A stretch of DNA of 56,150 nt, from contig NZ_JAOQJG010000009.1 of NCBI RefSeq assembly GCF_025567365.1, positions 1 to 56,150 of the forward strand, read 5' to 3'. Each line of letters opens with the position of its first letter. Position 1 is the first letter of the stretch. Shown here piece by piece: positions 33,557 through 42,538 of this stretch. The notes under the pieces were generated by a model, which did not search any database, had not been told where the DNA came from, and saw only the letters and a list, made by a program, of their open reading frames with translations. A program made the translations under genes and the position numbers. This DNA is from Anaerostipes amylophilus. Lineage in GTDB: Bacteria > Bacillota > Clostridia > Lachnospirales > Lachnospiraceae.

Positions 33557-34048
33557 TTATTTGTTCATACATTTTTCTAATGTTGTTTTTTCCTCATCTG
33601 ATAATGCTACTTTGGCAGCACCATCTTTGATTTCTTTGGCATAAACATATGTTGCATTCTGACTGCTCATACCATTTAAAAGTGTTCCATTATTATTATG
33701 GTCAAGTAATGCAATTACAAAACTTGTTTCTCCACCCATATCAGAGAACGCATTATACTTATATACTTCCATCTTAGAAAAGCTACTCCTATGTTCTTCA
33801 TCGATTCTCTGTATTTCACCTTCTAGAAAATCTTGTTCTACAATGATTTCGTTAAGCTTTTCAAATTTCTTGATAATGCTTTCTTCTAATGATTTACCAT
33901 CTTTTCCCGATAGGAATTTTTCGTAACGCTTTTTTAGTTTACTAACTTTAACTAAAGCAACAATTACAAGGATCAGTGCTAATGCTAATACACCGGCCAG
34001 GCCAATCACAACATATTCCATACTTACACTGTTTAAAAAATTTGTCAT
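33557..34048 (-). CDS. DUF4446 family membrane protein
   Basis: 163 residues: one N-terminal transmembrane helix (about 12-33), a short coiled-coil (KLKKRYEKFLSGKDGKSLE) and a soluble domain containing YNAFSDMGGETSFVIALLD...GTLLNGM, the DUF4446 hallmark. The gene commonly follows parB in Clostridia, as here (12 bp gap). Function unknown. Confidence 0.85.
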   Translation of the reverse strand: MTNFLNSVSMEYVVIGLAGVLALALILVIVALVKVSKLKKRYEKFLSGKDGKSLEESIIKKFEKLNEIIVEQDFLEGEIQRIDEEHRSSFSKMEVYKYNAFSDMGGETSFVIALLDHNNNGTLLNGMSSQNATYVYAKEIKDGAAKVALSDEEKTTLEKCMNK

Positions 34049-34060
34049 CTCATGTTCCTC

Positions 34061-34981
34061 CTAAATTGATCTTATCATATCCACAATGCGTTCTAATTCG
34101 TCTTGTGAATAATACTCAATTTCTATTTTTCCTTTATTATTCTTTTTATTTTTAATAGTTACCTTGCTTCCAAGAACCTGTTTCATAGATTCTTCCAGCT
34201 GAGTATAAAGGATATCGTGAACATCTTTTTCTTCTTTTTTATTTTTTTTGATTTTCTTTAAATCTTTGACAAGTTTTTCAATATCTCTGACGCTTAATTT
34301 TTCATCAAAAACTTTCTGTGCAATTTCATATTGTTGATCTTTGTTTGTAATTGCTAATAATGCTCTTGCATGTCCTGTACTGATCATTTCTTCTTCCAGC
34401 ATTTTTTGTACTCTTGGATCAAGTTTCAAAAGTCTTAATGAGTTTGTGATCGCAGCACGGCTCTTGCTAACCTTGCCTGCAACTTCATCTTGTTTTAATT
34501 GAAATTCTTCCATTAGGCGTTTATATGCCATAGCTTCTTCAATTGGATTTAAATTATCTCTTTGAATATTTTCAATTAAAGCGATCTCTACAACTTCATT
34601 TTCATTATACTTACGGATCATGACAGGGACTTCATTAAGGCCTGCTAATTTTGCTGCTCTCCATCTTCTTTCTCCTGCAATGATCTCATAGAAGTCATCT
34701 TTTGGAGTTACCAAAATTGGCTGCAACATTCCATATTGTTTAATTGAATCTGATAATTCCTGTAATGTATCTTCATCAAACTGATTACGTGGCTGATCAG
34801 GATTAGGTTCAATCTTGTCAATTGGTAATGTCAGTTCTTTCTCTGGCTCAGCTTTTTTCTTTGATTTCGATGATCTTGATACTTTTTTCTTTACTTGTTC
34901 TACATCTTCTTCATCGACAATCGGTGCTTTTGGAATCAGTGTATTCAATCCTCTTCCAAGTCCCATTTTCTTTCCTGACAT
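34061..34981 (-). CDS. parB: Chromosome partition protein ParB (Spo0J)
   Basis: 306 residues. Starts with the GLGRGLNTLIP motif. The CTP-binding ParB/Srx domain shows EPNPDQPRNQFDEDTL and GERRWRAAKLAGL; the helix-turn-helix is QDEVAGKVSKSRAAITNSLRLLKL; a dimerisation tail follows a Lys-rich linker. It binds parS and loads SMC near oriC. The start overlaps the parA stop by one base (TAATG). Two perfect parS sites lie 60-140 bp upstream of parA. Confidence 0.95.
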   Translation of the reverse strand: MSGKKMGLGRGLNTLIPKAPIVDEEDVEQVKKKVSRSSKSKKKAEPEKELTLPIDKIEPNPDQPRNQFDEDTLQELSDSIKQYGMLQPILVTPKDDFYEIIAGERRWRAAKLAGLNEVPVMIRKYNENEVVEIALIENIQRDNLNPIEEAMAYKRLMEEFQLKQDEVAGKVSKSRAAITNSLRLLKLDPRVQKMLEEEMISTGHARALLAITNKDQQYEIAQKVFDEKLSVRDIEKLVKDLKKIKKNKKEEKDVHDILYTQLEESMKQVLGSKVTIKNKKNNKGKIEIEYYSQDELERIVDMIRSI

Positions 34982-35751
34982 TATTTTTTACCTCCATTTT
35001 CAATCACTTCTTCTGCAAGTAGATTATAGCTTTCTGCTCCTGAAGATCGAGGTGCATATACATTGATTGGAAGTCCATGACTTGGTGCCTCTGCCAGACG
35101 TACATTTCTTGGAATGATCGTCTTGTAAATATTCTGATTTAAGTACGATTTGACATTCTCTACAACCTGCAGCGATAGATTTGTTCTACCATCATACATT
35201 GTAAACACAACACCCTCTATCTTTAATCTTGGATTCAGACTCTTCTGAATCAGGTCAATTGTATAGATCAGCTGTGTAAGTCCATCCAATGCATAAAATT
35301 CACATTGAATCGGAACAATTACGGTATTTGCTGCTGTCATGGCATTTACTGTTAACATTCCCAATGCCGGTGGGCAATCGATAATAATAAAATCGTATCT
35401 TCTTCTTACCTTTTGAAGATTCTCTTTCATGATAAACTGCATTTTATCCACAGTCATCAATTCAATTTCTGCTCCAGCTAAATTTCGATTTGCTGGAAGT
35501 AAGGATAGATTATCAAACAAGTCTTTAATGATACAATCTTGTATCTTTTCTTCTCCTGTAATCACCTCATAAGTTGTCTTATCCAGCTCGTTTTTGTCTA
35601 ATCCCAAGCCACTGGTGGTATTTCCCTGAGGATCCATATCAACGAGTAAGGTTTTCTTTCCTTTTGCCGCAAGTGCTGCTGAAAGATTAACCGCTGTCGT
35701 TGTCTTTCCAACTCCACCTTTCTGGTTGGCAATTGCAATAATTCTTCCCAT
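34981..35751 (-). CDS. parA: Chromosome partition ATPase ParA (Soj)
   Basis: 256 residues; deviant Walker A KGGVGKTTTAVNLSAAL, Walker A' DMDPQGN, Walker B IDCPPALGML. Dynamic ATPase acting with ParB in origin segregation and DnaA control. Overlaps parB translationally. ATG is preceded by an AAAGGAGAAAAAA-type site. parS sites upstream allow ParB to spread over and possibly repress the promoter. Confidence 0.95.
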   Translation of the reverse strand: MGRIIAIANQKGGVGKTTTAVNLSAALAAKGKKTLLVDMDPQGNTTSGLGLDKNELDKTTYEVITGEEKIQDCIIKDLFDNLSLLPANRNLAGAEIELMTVDKMQFIMKENLQKVRRRYDFIIIDCPPALGMLTVNAMTAANTVIVPIQCEFYALDGLTQLIYTIDLIQKSLNPRLKIEGVVFTMYDGRTNLSLQVVENVKSYLNQNIYKTIIPRNVRLAEAPSHGLPINVYAPRSSGAESYNLLAEEVIENGGKK

Positions 35752-35803
35752 TTTTTTCTCCTTTTGAACAATATTATAACACTATTTTTTTTGCATTGCC
35801 ATA

Positions 35804-35819
35804 TGTTTCACGTGAAACA
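35804..35819. other. parS: parS site 1
   Basis: Perfect 16-bp palindrome TGTTTCACGTGAAACA, an exact match to the Bacillus-type parS consensus, 52 bp upstream of parA. Confidence 0.95.
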
Positions 35820-35843
35820 TTTATTATTTTTTTGTGCAATATT

Positions 35844-35852
35844 TGTTTCACG
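35844..35852. other. parS half-site
   Basis: TGTTTCACG, one perfect half of parS; the other half is degenerate (CAATTTC). It lies between the two full sites. Confidence 0.5.
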
Positions 35853-35873
35853 CAATTTCAATTTTTTCAAAAA

Positions 35874-35889
35874 TGTTTCACGTGAAACA
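35874..35889. other. parS: parS site 2
   Basis: A second exact TGTTTCACGTGAAACA, 70 bp from the first. The 245-bp argS-parA gap also holds the argS terminator at 35913. Confidence 0.95.
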
Positions 35890-35912
35890 TTTTATAATAT
35901 TCAGATGCGAAA

Positions 35913-35936
35913 AGGAGTATTCATCTGAATACTCCT
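35913..35936 (-). terminator. Terminator after argS
   Basis: AGGAGTATTCA / TGAATACTCCT, an 11-bp perfect stem with a two-base gap, followed on the minus strand by TTTTC. A second AT-only near-palindrome (35971-36000) overlaps the argS stop codon. Confidence 0.7.
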
Positions 35937-35997
35937 CAATTGCTTATAAATTTTGAAATGCATCTGTCCATAATAATTAATAAAGCTTTATTATTAA

Positions 35998-37683
35998 TTA
36001 CATTTGTTCTGGACACTGGATTCCTAATAATTCTAATGCATCTTTAATTACCTGTTTTGCCAAAATAACAATCTTAACTCTTGCTTCTTTTAATTTCTGA
36101 TCCTCTACATTACACTGATTTTCATGATAAAAACGATTGAAGCTTTGTGCTACTCCCATAACATATCTAGAAACTACAGAAGGTTCTAATCTATCTGCTG
36201 CCACTTTGATCACTTCTGGGAATCTTTCGATTTCCTTTAATAAAGCTACAGATGTTTCATCTGTTACTAAGGATGCATCAATATCTCCAACTTCTGTGAT
36301 TCCTGTTTTTCTCAACACACTTGCAGCTCTTGCATATGTGTACTGAACATATGGTCCTGTCTCACCATCAAAGCTGTGAATCTTCTCCCATGTAAATGTT
36401 ACATCTTTGATTCTCTGGTTATACAAGTCATTAAAGATAATTGCTCCAATTCCAACTTTCTGTGCAACATCTTCTTTATCTTTAAGATCTGGATTCTTTT
36501 CTGCAATGATCTCTCTGATCTTAGATACAGATTCTTTTAAGATGTCTTCTGCATATACGATATTACCACTTCTTGTTGAAAGCTTTCCACCTTCTAAACT
36601 TACTAATCCATAAGGTACATGAATCAGGTTTTCTTTTGCCCATTCATATCCCATTAATTCTACTACTTTAAATACCTGTGCAAAATGTAATTTCTGCTCT
36701 AATCCAGTTACATAAATACACTTATCAAAATTATATTCTTTCTTTCGATAGAAAATTGCAGCTAAATCTCTTGTTGCATAAATACTACTTCCGTCTTTCT
36801 TCATTACAAGACATGGCGCCATATCATATTCATCAAGATCTACGATCATTGCTCCTTCACTTTCTTTTAGAAGATTTTTCTCTTTTAATTCTTCTACAAC
36901 TGCTGCTGTTTTATCACGATAAAAGCTTTCACCTGTGTAATGATCAAAATCCATATTCAGCATTTTATAAATTCTTTTATATTCTACCATACTGATATCT
37001 TTAAACCATTCCCAGATAGATAATGCTTCTTCATCACCTTTTTCCATCTTGGCAAACCATTCTCGAGCCTGATCATTTAATGTATCATCTTTCTCAGCTT
37101 CTTCATGGAATTTTACATAAATTCTTAAAAGCTCAGGAATACCTTTTTCTTCAACCGCTTCTTTACTTCCCCATTTCTTATACGCAACGATCAGTTTACC
37201 AAACTGTGTTCCCCAATCACCTAAATGATTAATTCTTTCTACGTGATATCCCAATTTATCAAAAATATGATATAAAGAGTTTCCAATGATTGTCGTTCTT
37301 AAATGTCCAACATGAAAGTTCTTTGCAATATTAGGTGAAGAATAATCGATACAAACAGTTTTTCCTTTTCCGATTTCCTGGGTACCATAAGTATCATTTA
37401 CTTTTGCTAAAACTTCTTTTACATAATTTTCTTTATTCAAAAAGAAGTTTACATAAGGGCCCATAGCTTCTACTTTTGATACATCGTCGCTTGCAGGAAT
37501 TTTTTCTGCAAGCTCTGTTGCGATCATATTAGGAGCTTTTCTAAATACTTTCGCTAATTGAAAACATGGAAATGCGAAATCTCCCATATCATCTTTTGGT
37601 GGAATTTCAAGAATTCCATCAATCTTCTCTTTATCTAATTCTTCGATTGTCTGATCTAATAAATCAATAACTTTATTTCTCAT
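35998..37683 (-). CDS. argS: Arginyl-tRNA synthetase
   Basis: 561 residues, class I synthetase. The HIGH-like motif is SPNIAKNFHVGHLRTTIIGN; the KMSKS-equivalent region is KLSTRSGN; the C-terminal anticodon-binding domain ends VAQSFNRFYHENQ...ALELLGIQCPEQM. An Arg-tRNA-S N-terminal domain is present. ATG is preceded by GGGAAG. 12 bp behind an uncharacterised coiled-coil gene, probably co-transcribed. Confidence 0.96.
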   Translation of the reverse strand: MRNKVIDLLDQTIEELDKEKIDGILEIPPKDDMGDFAFPCFQLAKVFRKAPNMIATELAEKIPASDDVSKVEAMGPYVNFFLNKENYVKEVLAKVNDTYGTQEIGKGKTVCIDYSSPNIAKNFHVGHLRTTIIGNSLYHIFDKLGYHVERINHLGDWGTQFGKLIVAYKKWGSKEAVEEKGIPELLRIYVKFHEEAEKDDTLNDQAREWFAKMEKGDEEALSIWEWFKDISMVEYKRIYKMLNMDFDHYTGESFYRDKTAAVVEELKEKNLLKESEGAMIVDLDEYDMAPCLVMKKDGSSIYATRDLAAIFYRKKEYNFDKCIYVTGLEQKLHFAQVFKVVELMGYEWAKENLIHVPYGLVSLEGGKLSTRSGNIVYAEDILKESVSKIREIIAEKNPDLKDKEDVAQKVGIGAIIFNDLYNQRIKDVTFTWEKIHSFDGETGPYVQYTYARAASVLRKTGITEVGDIDASLVTDETSVALLKEIERFPEVIKVAADRLEPSVVSRYVMGVAQSFNRFYHENQCNVEDQKLKEARVKIVILAKQVIKDALELLGIQCPEQM

Positions 37684-37695
37684 AATCTTCCCTTT

Positions 37696-38454
37696 CTATA
37701 GTTCGATCAATGCCTGAACATTAATTGAATTTGTCTTCCATCTTGTCACTGAAAATTCTTTTGTAAGTTCTTTTTCAAGGGCACTGCGTTTCTCATAAAA
37801 CTCTTTTGCATTTTTAATAATTTTAGGTTTTGCTTCTATTTTAATCAATATTTTATACTCATCAATAGTTTTTTCAAAGTTAATAACAAAAACCCCTATA
37901 TCATCCATTAATATCTCAAATATCTCATGAAATCCTTTCAAAAATGAAAATGTCATACAAACTTTAGATTCCTCTTTTGATTCGCGATAATTTAATCGTG
38001 CTGTTGGATATATTTTTTTAATATATTTCATCAATTCATCAAACGCTGGAACAAATGGAATCTTTTCATCTTCGTTAACATCTTCAGTTACTATATCATC
38101 AAAGAGCAGATCTTCTTCTAATCCCTTTTGATAGCTAAGCAATTCTTCGATTCTATGATCTTTATCATGAATCTTCTTCTGAAATTCTTTGATATCTTTT
38201 TCAATCTTTATAACATCTTCTGAAACACTTTGCTTTGATTCTTCGATTTCTAATGGTAACGGTGAAAATATCTTTCGTATCTGATAGATTTTCTGCTGGT
38301 TTTCAATCGTACCTTCTTTTTCATTCTTTTCCTGCATGACCTCATACATCTTGCGGTTCAACTGATGTCTGTCTGTTTTTAATAACTGTATCTGTTCTTC
38401 CAGATAATCATATAACTGACTGATCAAATAACTTTTTTCTTTCTTCTTCTCCAT
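37696..38454 (-). CDS. Coiled-coil protein of unknown function
   Basis: 252 residues, highly charged. Residues about 1-120 are helical with heptad-like patterns (EEQIQLLKTDRHQLNRKMYEV, EKDIKEFQKKIHDKDHRIEEL). A C-terminal alpha/beta domain of about 110 residues follows (LMKYIKKIYPTARLNYRESK, FVINFEKTIDEYKILIKIE). No signal peptide or membrane helix. The ribosome site is weak (GTGG). I recognise no family. Position between rsmG and argS on the same strand suggests expression with argS. Confidence 0.65.
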   Translation of the reverse strand: MEKKKEKSYLISQLYDYLEEQIQLLKTDRHQLNRKMYEVMQEKNEKEGTIENQQKIYQIRKIFSPLPLEIEESKQSVSEDVIKIEKDIKEFQKKIHDKDHRIEELLSYQKGLEEDLLFDDIVTEDVNEDEKIPFVPAFDELMKYIKKIYPTARLNYRESKEESKVCMTFSFLKGFHEIFEILMDDIGVFVINFEKTIDEYKILIKIEAKPKIIKNAKEFYEKRSALEKELTKEFSVTRWKTNSINVQALIEL

Positions 38455-38513
38455 ATTTTTACCACTTTCTTTTTATCATAAACGATAACCATCAGAAATG
38501 AAAGTAAAACCTT

Positions 38514-39224
38514 TTAACAAATTGGTTCCTTTGATGGTAAACCAGCTTTCCTTGGAAAACGTTTTGGTGTTGCTTTTGTCTTATGAATCTTTAAAATTGT
38601 TCTCGCCATATCTGTATCCGGAATTTCAAAAGATATAATATCTTCAATATTTCCACCTAGAATTTTCACCGCTTTTTTTGAATTCTTGGCTTCTTCTTTG
38701 ATATCCCCTGATTTATATGGAAGAAAATATCCCCCTTCTTTTACATAAGGAATACAATACTCTGATAAAACTGTCAGATTTGCCACCGCTCTTGATACTA
38801 CATAATCAAAATTTTCTCTATATTCTTTTTGTTTTGCAAAATCTTCTGCACGTCCATGAATCGCTGTGATTTTTTGAAGTCCTAATGTGTTGATTACTTC
38901 ATTTAAAAATTTAATTCGTTTGTTTAAGGAATCTAGTAATACAATCTCTAATTCTGGAAATGCAATCTTTAATGGAATCCCTGGGAATCCTGCACCTGTT
39001 CCTAGATCCAGAATTTTTTGATCTTTCAACTCAACTCCACTCTTTACCAATGCCAAGCTATCTGCAAAATGTTTATCGATTACTTCATTTTTTTCTGTGA
39101 TCGCGGTCAGGTTCATCACTTTATTCTTCTCTACAAGCATCTTATAATACATTTCAAACTGTTCTAACTGATGATCACTTAATGCAATTCCAAATGCAGC
39201 TGCTTTTTCTCTTAATCTTTCCAT
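38514..39224 (-). CDS. rsmG: 16S rRNA (guanine527-N7)-methyltransferase
   Basis: 236 residues; GidB/RsmG class I SAM methyltransferase for G527 of 16S rRNA. SAM site ILDLGTGAGFPGIPL, then EIVLLDSLNKRIKFL and VVSRAVANL. The C-terminus has an Arg-rich tail KRFPRKAGLPSKEP. GGAGA precedes the ATG, three bases after the mnmG stop, so the genes are coupled. Confidence 0.95.
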   Translation of the reverse strand: MERLREKAAAFGIALSDHQLEQFEMYYKMLVEKNKVMNLTAITEKNEVIDKHFADSLALVKSGVELKDQKILDLGTGAGFPGIPLKIAFPELEIVLLDSLNKRIKFLNEVINTLGLQKITAIHGRAEDFAKQKEYRENFDYVVSRAVANLTVLSEYCIPYVKEGGYFLPYKSGDIKEEAKNSKKAVKILGGNIEDIISFEIPDTDMARTILKIHKTKATPKRFPRKAGLPSKEPIC

Positions 39225-39227
39225 CTA

Positions 39228-41111
39228 TTATCTCCTATGGTGCATCTGTTCCAGATAAATCAGCAATACAGAAATATCTGCTGGTGACACCCCTGAAATT
39301 CTGGATGCCTGTCCGATAGACGATGGTCTGATCTTTGATAACTTCTGTTTTGCTTCAATTCGCAAGCTTCCAACATCTTCGTAATCAATATCTTCTGGAA
39401 TTCTCTTTTTCTCCATCTTCTTAAACTGTTTTACCTGTGACAACTGACGTTTGATATATCCTTCATATTTAATATTAATATTTACCTGTTCCTGAACATC
39501 CAGATCGTACTCTGGTCTATCTGGATCGATTGGTGCCAAATCCATATAAGTAAGCTCTGGACGACGAATCAGTTCTGTCATCTTTGCAGATGATTTTAAT
39601 GTTGTACTGCCAAGTTTCTCAAGCAATGTCTGAACATTTTTGGATGCACCCACATTAATATCTTCAAGACGCTTCATCTCATCTTCAATCTGCTGTTCTT
39701 TTACTAATAACTTGTCATATCGTTCCTGACTGATCAATCCTGCTTCATATCCAATCTTTGTCAGACGAAGATCCGCATTATCCTGACGAAGTAGTAAACG
39801 ATACTCTGCTCTTGATGTCATCATACGATATGGTTCTTGTGTTTCTTTTGTAACCAGATCATCGATCAAAACTCCAATATAAGCCTGTGAACGATCCAGA
39901 ATGATAGGATCTTTTTCCTGTAATTTACGTGCAGCGTTGATACCTGCCATCAACCCTTGTGCTGCTGCCTCTTCATATCCTGAGCTTCCATTAAACTGTC
40001 CACCAGAAAATAAACCATCAATCTCTTTAAATTCCAGAGATGCTTTTAACTGTGTCGCATCAATACAATCATACTCAATTGCGTAAGCATTTCTCACGAT
40101 CTTGGCATTCTCAAGTCCTGGAACACTGTGATACATCTTATACTGTACATCTTCTGGCAATGAACTTGACATACCACCAACATACATCTCATTTGTATAT
40201 TCGCCTTCTGGCTCAATAAATACCTGATGACGATTCTTATCTGGAAACTTCACGATCTTGTCTTCGATAGATGGACAATATCTAGGTCCTGTTCCCTCAA
40301 TTGCTCCAGAAAATAATGGTGATCTGTGAAGATTTTCTTTGATGATTTCATGTGTCTCTTCTGTTGTATACGTTAACCAGCATGAAATCTGATCTCTCTT
40401 GATATCTTCTTCCTTATTTGTAAAGCTGAATGGTACGATCCTTTCATCTCCAAACTGCTCTGCCATCTTAGAAAAATCAATCGTATTCTTATCAATTCTG
40501 GCAGGTGTTCCTGTTTTAAATCGTCTCATGAAAATACCATGACTCTTTAAGGAATCTGTCAGATAATTGGCTGCCTGCAGCCCGTTTGGTCCTGTGTGAT
40601 TACTTACTTCCCCATAAATGCAACGTGCTTTCAGATAAGTTCCTGTCGTCAATACAACTGCTTTTGCATAATAAACCGCACCTGAATATGTCTTAACTCC
40701 TTTAATCTTTCCATCTTCCACAAGGATTTCTGTAACTTCCCCCTGACGAAGTGTAAGATTTGGTGTATTCCCCATAACCTGTGTCATAGAAATAGAATAC
40801 ATCTTCTTATCTGCCTGTGCTCTCAAAGAATGTACTGCCGGTCCCTTTGATTTATTTAGCATCTTGGACTGTAAATAGGTTTTATCGATATTTTTACCCA
40901 TTTCACCACCAAGTGCATCAATTTCTTTTACCAGATGTCCCTTAGAGCTTCCTCCAATATTCGGATTGCATGGCATCAGTGCAACACTATCCATGCTTAC
41001 TGTAAAACAGATTGTTTCAAATCCCATTCTGGCTGCTGCAAGTGCGGCTTCACATCCGGCATGGCCAGCACCTACAACAATGATATCATATTTTTCTTCT
41101 AAATTATTCAT
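39228..41111 (-). CDS. mnmG: tRNA uridine-5-carboxymethylaminomethyl modification enzyme MnmG
   Basis: 627 residues. FAD-binding GAGHAGCEAALAAARMG near the N-terminus, NPNIGGSSKGHLVKEIDALGG, and the C-terminal helical domain ARISGVSPADISVLLIYLEQ used to bind MnmE. Acts with MnmE on wobble U34 of several tRNAs. Two bases separate its start from the mnmE stop. Confidence 0.97.
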   Translation of the reverse strand: MNNLEEKYDIIVVGAGHAGCEAALAAARMGFETICFTVSMDSVALMPCNPNIGGSSKGHLVKEIDALGGEMGKNIDKTYLQSKMLNKSKGPAVHSLRAQADKKMYSISMTQVMGNTPNLTLRQGEVTEILVEDGKIKGVKTYSGAVYYAKAVVLTTGTYLKARCIYGEVSNHTGPNGLQAANYLTDSLKSHGIFMRRFKTGTPARIDKNTIDFSKMAEQFGDERIVPFSFTNKEEDIKRDQISCWLTYTTEETHEIIKENLHRSPLFSGAIEGTGPRYCPSIEDKIVKFPDKNRHQVFIEPEGEYTNEMYVGGMSSSLPEDVQYKMYHSVPGLENAKIVRNAYAIEYDCIDATQLKASLEFKEIDGLFSGGQFNGSSGYEEAAAQGLMAGINAARKLQEKDPIILDRSQAYIGVLIDDLVTKETQEPYRMMTSRAEYRLLLRQDNADLRLTKIGYEAGLISQERYDKLLVKEQQIEDEMKRLEDINVGASKNVQTLLEKLGSTTLKSSAKMTELIRRPELTYMDLAPIDPDRPEYDLDVQEQVNINIKYEGYIKRQLSQVKQFKKMEKKRIPEDIDYEDVGSLRIEAKQKLSKIRPSSIGQASRISGVSPADISVLLIYLEQMHHRR

Positions 41112-41113
41112 CT

Positions 41114-42490
41114 TTATTTACCCATACAAAATTCTGCAAAAATCTCATTTACCAGGTCTTCTCCCACAGATTCTCCTGTGATAAATCCTAAATGCTCATA
41201 GGCATCTAAAAGATCAATAGAGAAGAAATCTTCTGGCATTCCATCTTCAATACTCTGTAATACCATAGAAAGGCTCTTTAATGCCTCACTTACTTCTGTT
41301 TTGTGTCTCATATTCGTCAGGTATATTTCATCATTAAACGAAACATGTCCTTCAAAGAAAATATCCTGAATCAATTGATATAATTCTTCAATTCCAGTCT
41401 GCTCCTTGGCTGAAATCTGAACGATCTGATCAAAACCTTTTTCCTTAAGATTTTCCTTTGTCACTACCTGCTCAAGATCAGCTTTATTTAATAAAACAAT
41501 CGTTTGCTTACCTTCAATAAGCTGCATGATTTCTTCATCATCCTTCGTTAAAGGATCTGATGTATCTACAACATAAAGAACAAGATCCGCTTTCTTTAAC
41601 AGTTCTTTGGCTTTGTCTACTCCAATCTTTTCAATCAGATCATTTGTATCTCTGATTCCTGCTGTATCAATGATGTTCAGCGGAATTCCTTTGATCTGAA
41701 TTGATTCTTCCAACGTATCTCTTGTTGTACCTGCAATATCTGTAACGATTGCTCGTTCCTCTCCCAGCAAAACATTCAACACAGAAGATTTTCCTGCATT
41801 CGGTTTTCCAACAATAACAGTCTGTATTCCTTCTTTGAGAATTCGTCCATTATCTGCATTCTCCAGAAATTCATTCAACTGTTTAATAATTTTCTCAACC
41901 TGCTCTCTCAGCTCATCTGAAAATCCATCCACACTATAATGTTCTGGGTCATCCAATGCTGATTCGATAAATGCAACGCTGTGAATAATCTGTTTTCGGA
42001 TCTCTGTAATTTTCTTTCCAAGCGCCCCCTCTAACTGCTTTAAAGATGTGCTCATTGCAAATTCATTCTTAGACTGAATCAGATCCATAACAGCTTCTGC
42101 TTCTGAAAGGTCGATTCGTCCATTCAAAAATGCTCTCTTTGTAAACTCACCTGGCTCTGCAGGTGCTGCTCCGGCCTTAAATACTGCTTCCAGAACTTTC
42201 TTCATAACAACCACACCACCATGGCAGTTAATCTCTACAACATCTTCTGCTGTATAAGAATGTGGACCTTTCATAACAAGCACAATACACTCATCAAGCA
42301 ATGTCTCTCCGTCATATACGTGTCCATAATGTGCTGTATATGTCTTGACTTCCTTTATCTTCTTATCTATTTTCTTCGGTTTAAATACTTTTTCAATAAT
42401 ATCCAGTGCCTGATCTCCGCTGATCCTGATAATTCCAATTCCACTATTGGTCATCGGAGTAGCAATTGCTGCAATCGTATTTGACTTCAT
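41114..42490 (-). CDS. mnmE: tRNA modification GTPase MnmE
   Basis: 458 residues. N-terminal folate-binding domain (1-118), helical domain, and a G domain with GKPNAGKSSVLN (G1), DTAGIRDT (G3) and NKAD (G4); it ends in CMGK, the catalytic Cys tail of the family. Pairs with MnmG. Its ribosome site (GAGGTAT) begins only about a dozen bases after an intrinsic terminator, so its expression depends on readthrough or on a promoter inside jag. Confidence 0.97.
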   Translation of the reverse strand: MKSNTIAAIATPMTNSGIGIIRISGDQALDIIEKVFKPKKIDKKIKEVKTYTAHYGHVYDGETLLDECIVLVMKGPHSYTAEDVVEINCHGGVVVMKKVLEAVFKAGAAPAEPGEFTKRAFLNGRIDLSEAEAVMDLIQSKNEFAMSTSLKQLEGALGKKITEIRKQIIHSVAFIESALDDPEHYSVDGFSDELREQVEKIIKQLNEFLENADNGRILKEGIQTVIVGKPNAGKSSVLNVLLGEERAIVTDIAGTTRDTLEESIQIKGIPLNIIDTAGIRDTNDLIEKIGVDKAKELLKKADLVLYVVDTSDPLTKDDEEIMQLIEGKQTIVLLNKADLEQVVTKENLKEKGFDQIVQISAKEQTGIEELYQLIQDIFFEGHVSFNDEIYLTNMRHKTEVSEALKSLSMVLQSIEDGMPEDFFSIDLLDAYEHLGFITGESVGEDLVNEIFAEFCMGK

Positions 42491-42502
42491 ATAATATACC
42501 TC

Positions 42503-42533
42503 AAAAAAGGGCTGCCTAAATTAAGGCAGCCCT
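42503..42533 (-). terminator. Terminator between jag and mnmE
   Basis: AGGGCTGCCT / AGGCAGCCCT (42508-42517, 42524-42533), a perfect 10-bp GC-rich stem followed by six T on the minus strand. It lies six bases downstream of the jag stop. Confidence 0.85.
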
Positions 42534-42538
42534 AAATC

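Noticed and set aside
33545..34060. T-box leader for serS
   Set aside because: Only 12 bases separate serS from the preceding gene, and no T-box sequence or antiterminator hairpin is present.
35971..36000. AT-only near-palindrome at the argS stop as a regulatory site
   Set aside because: Low-complexity AT sequence; the terminator at 35913 explains the gap better and no protein site is recognisable.
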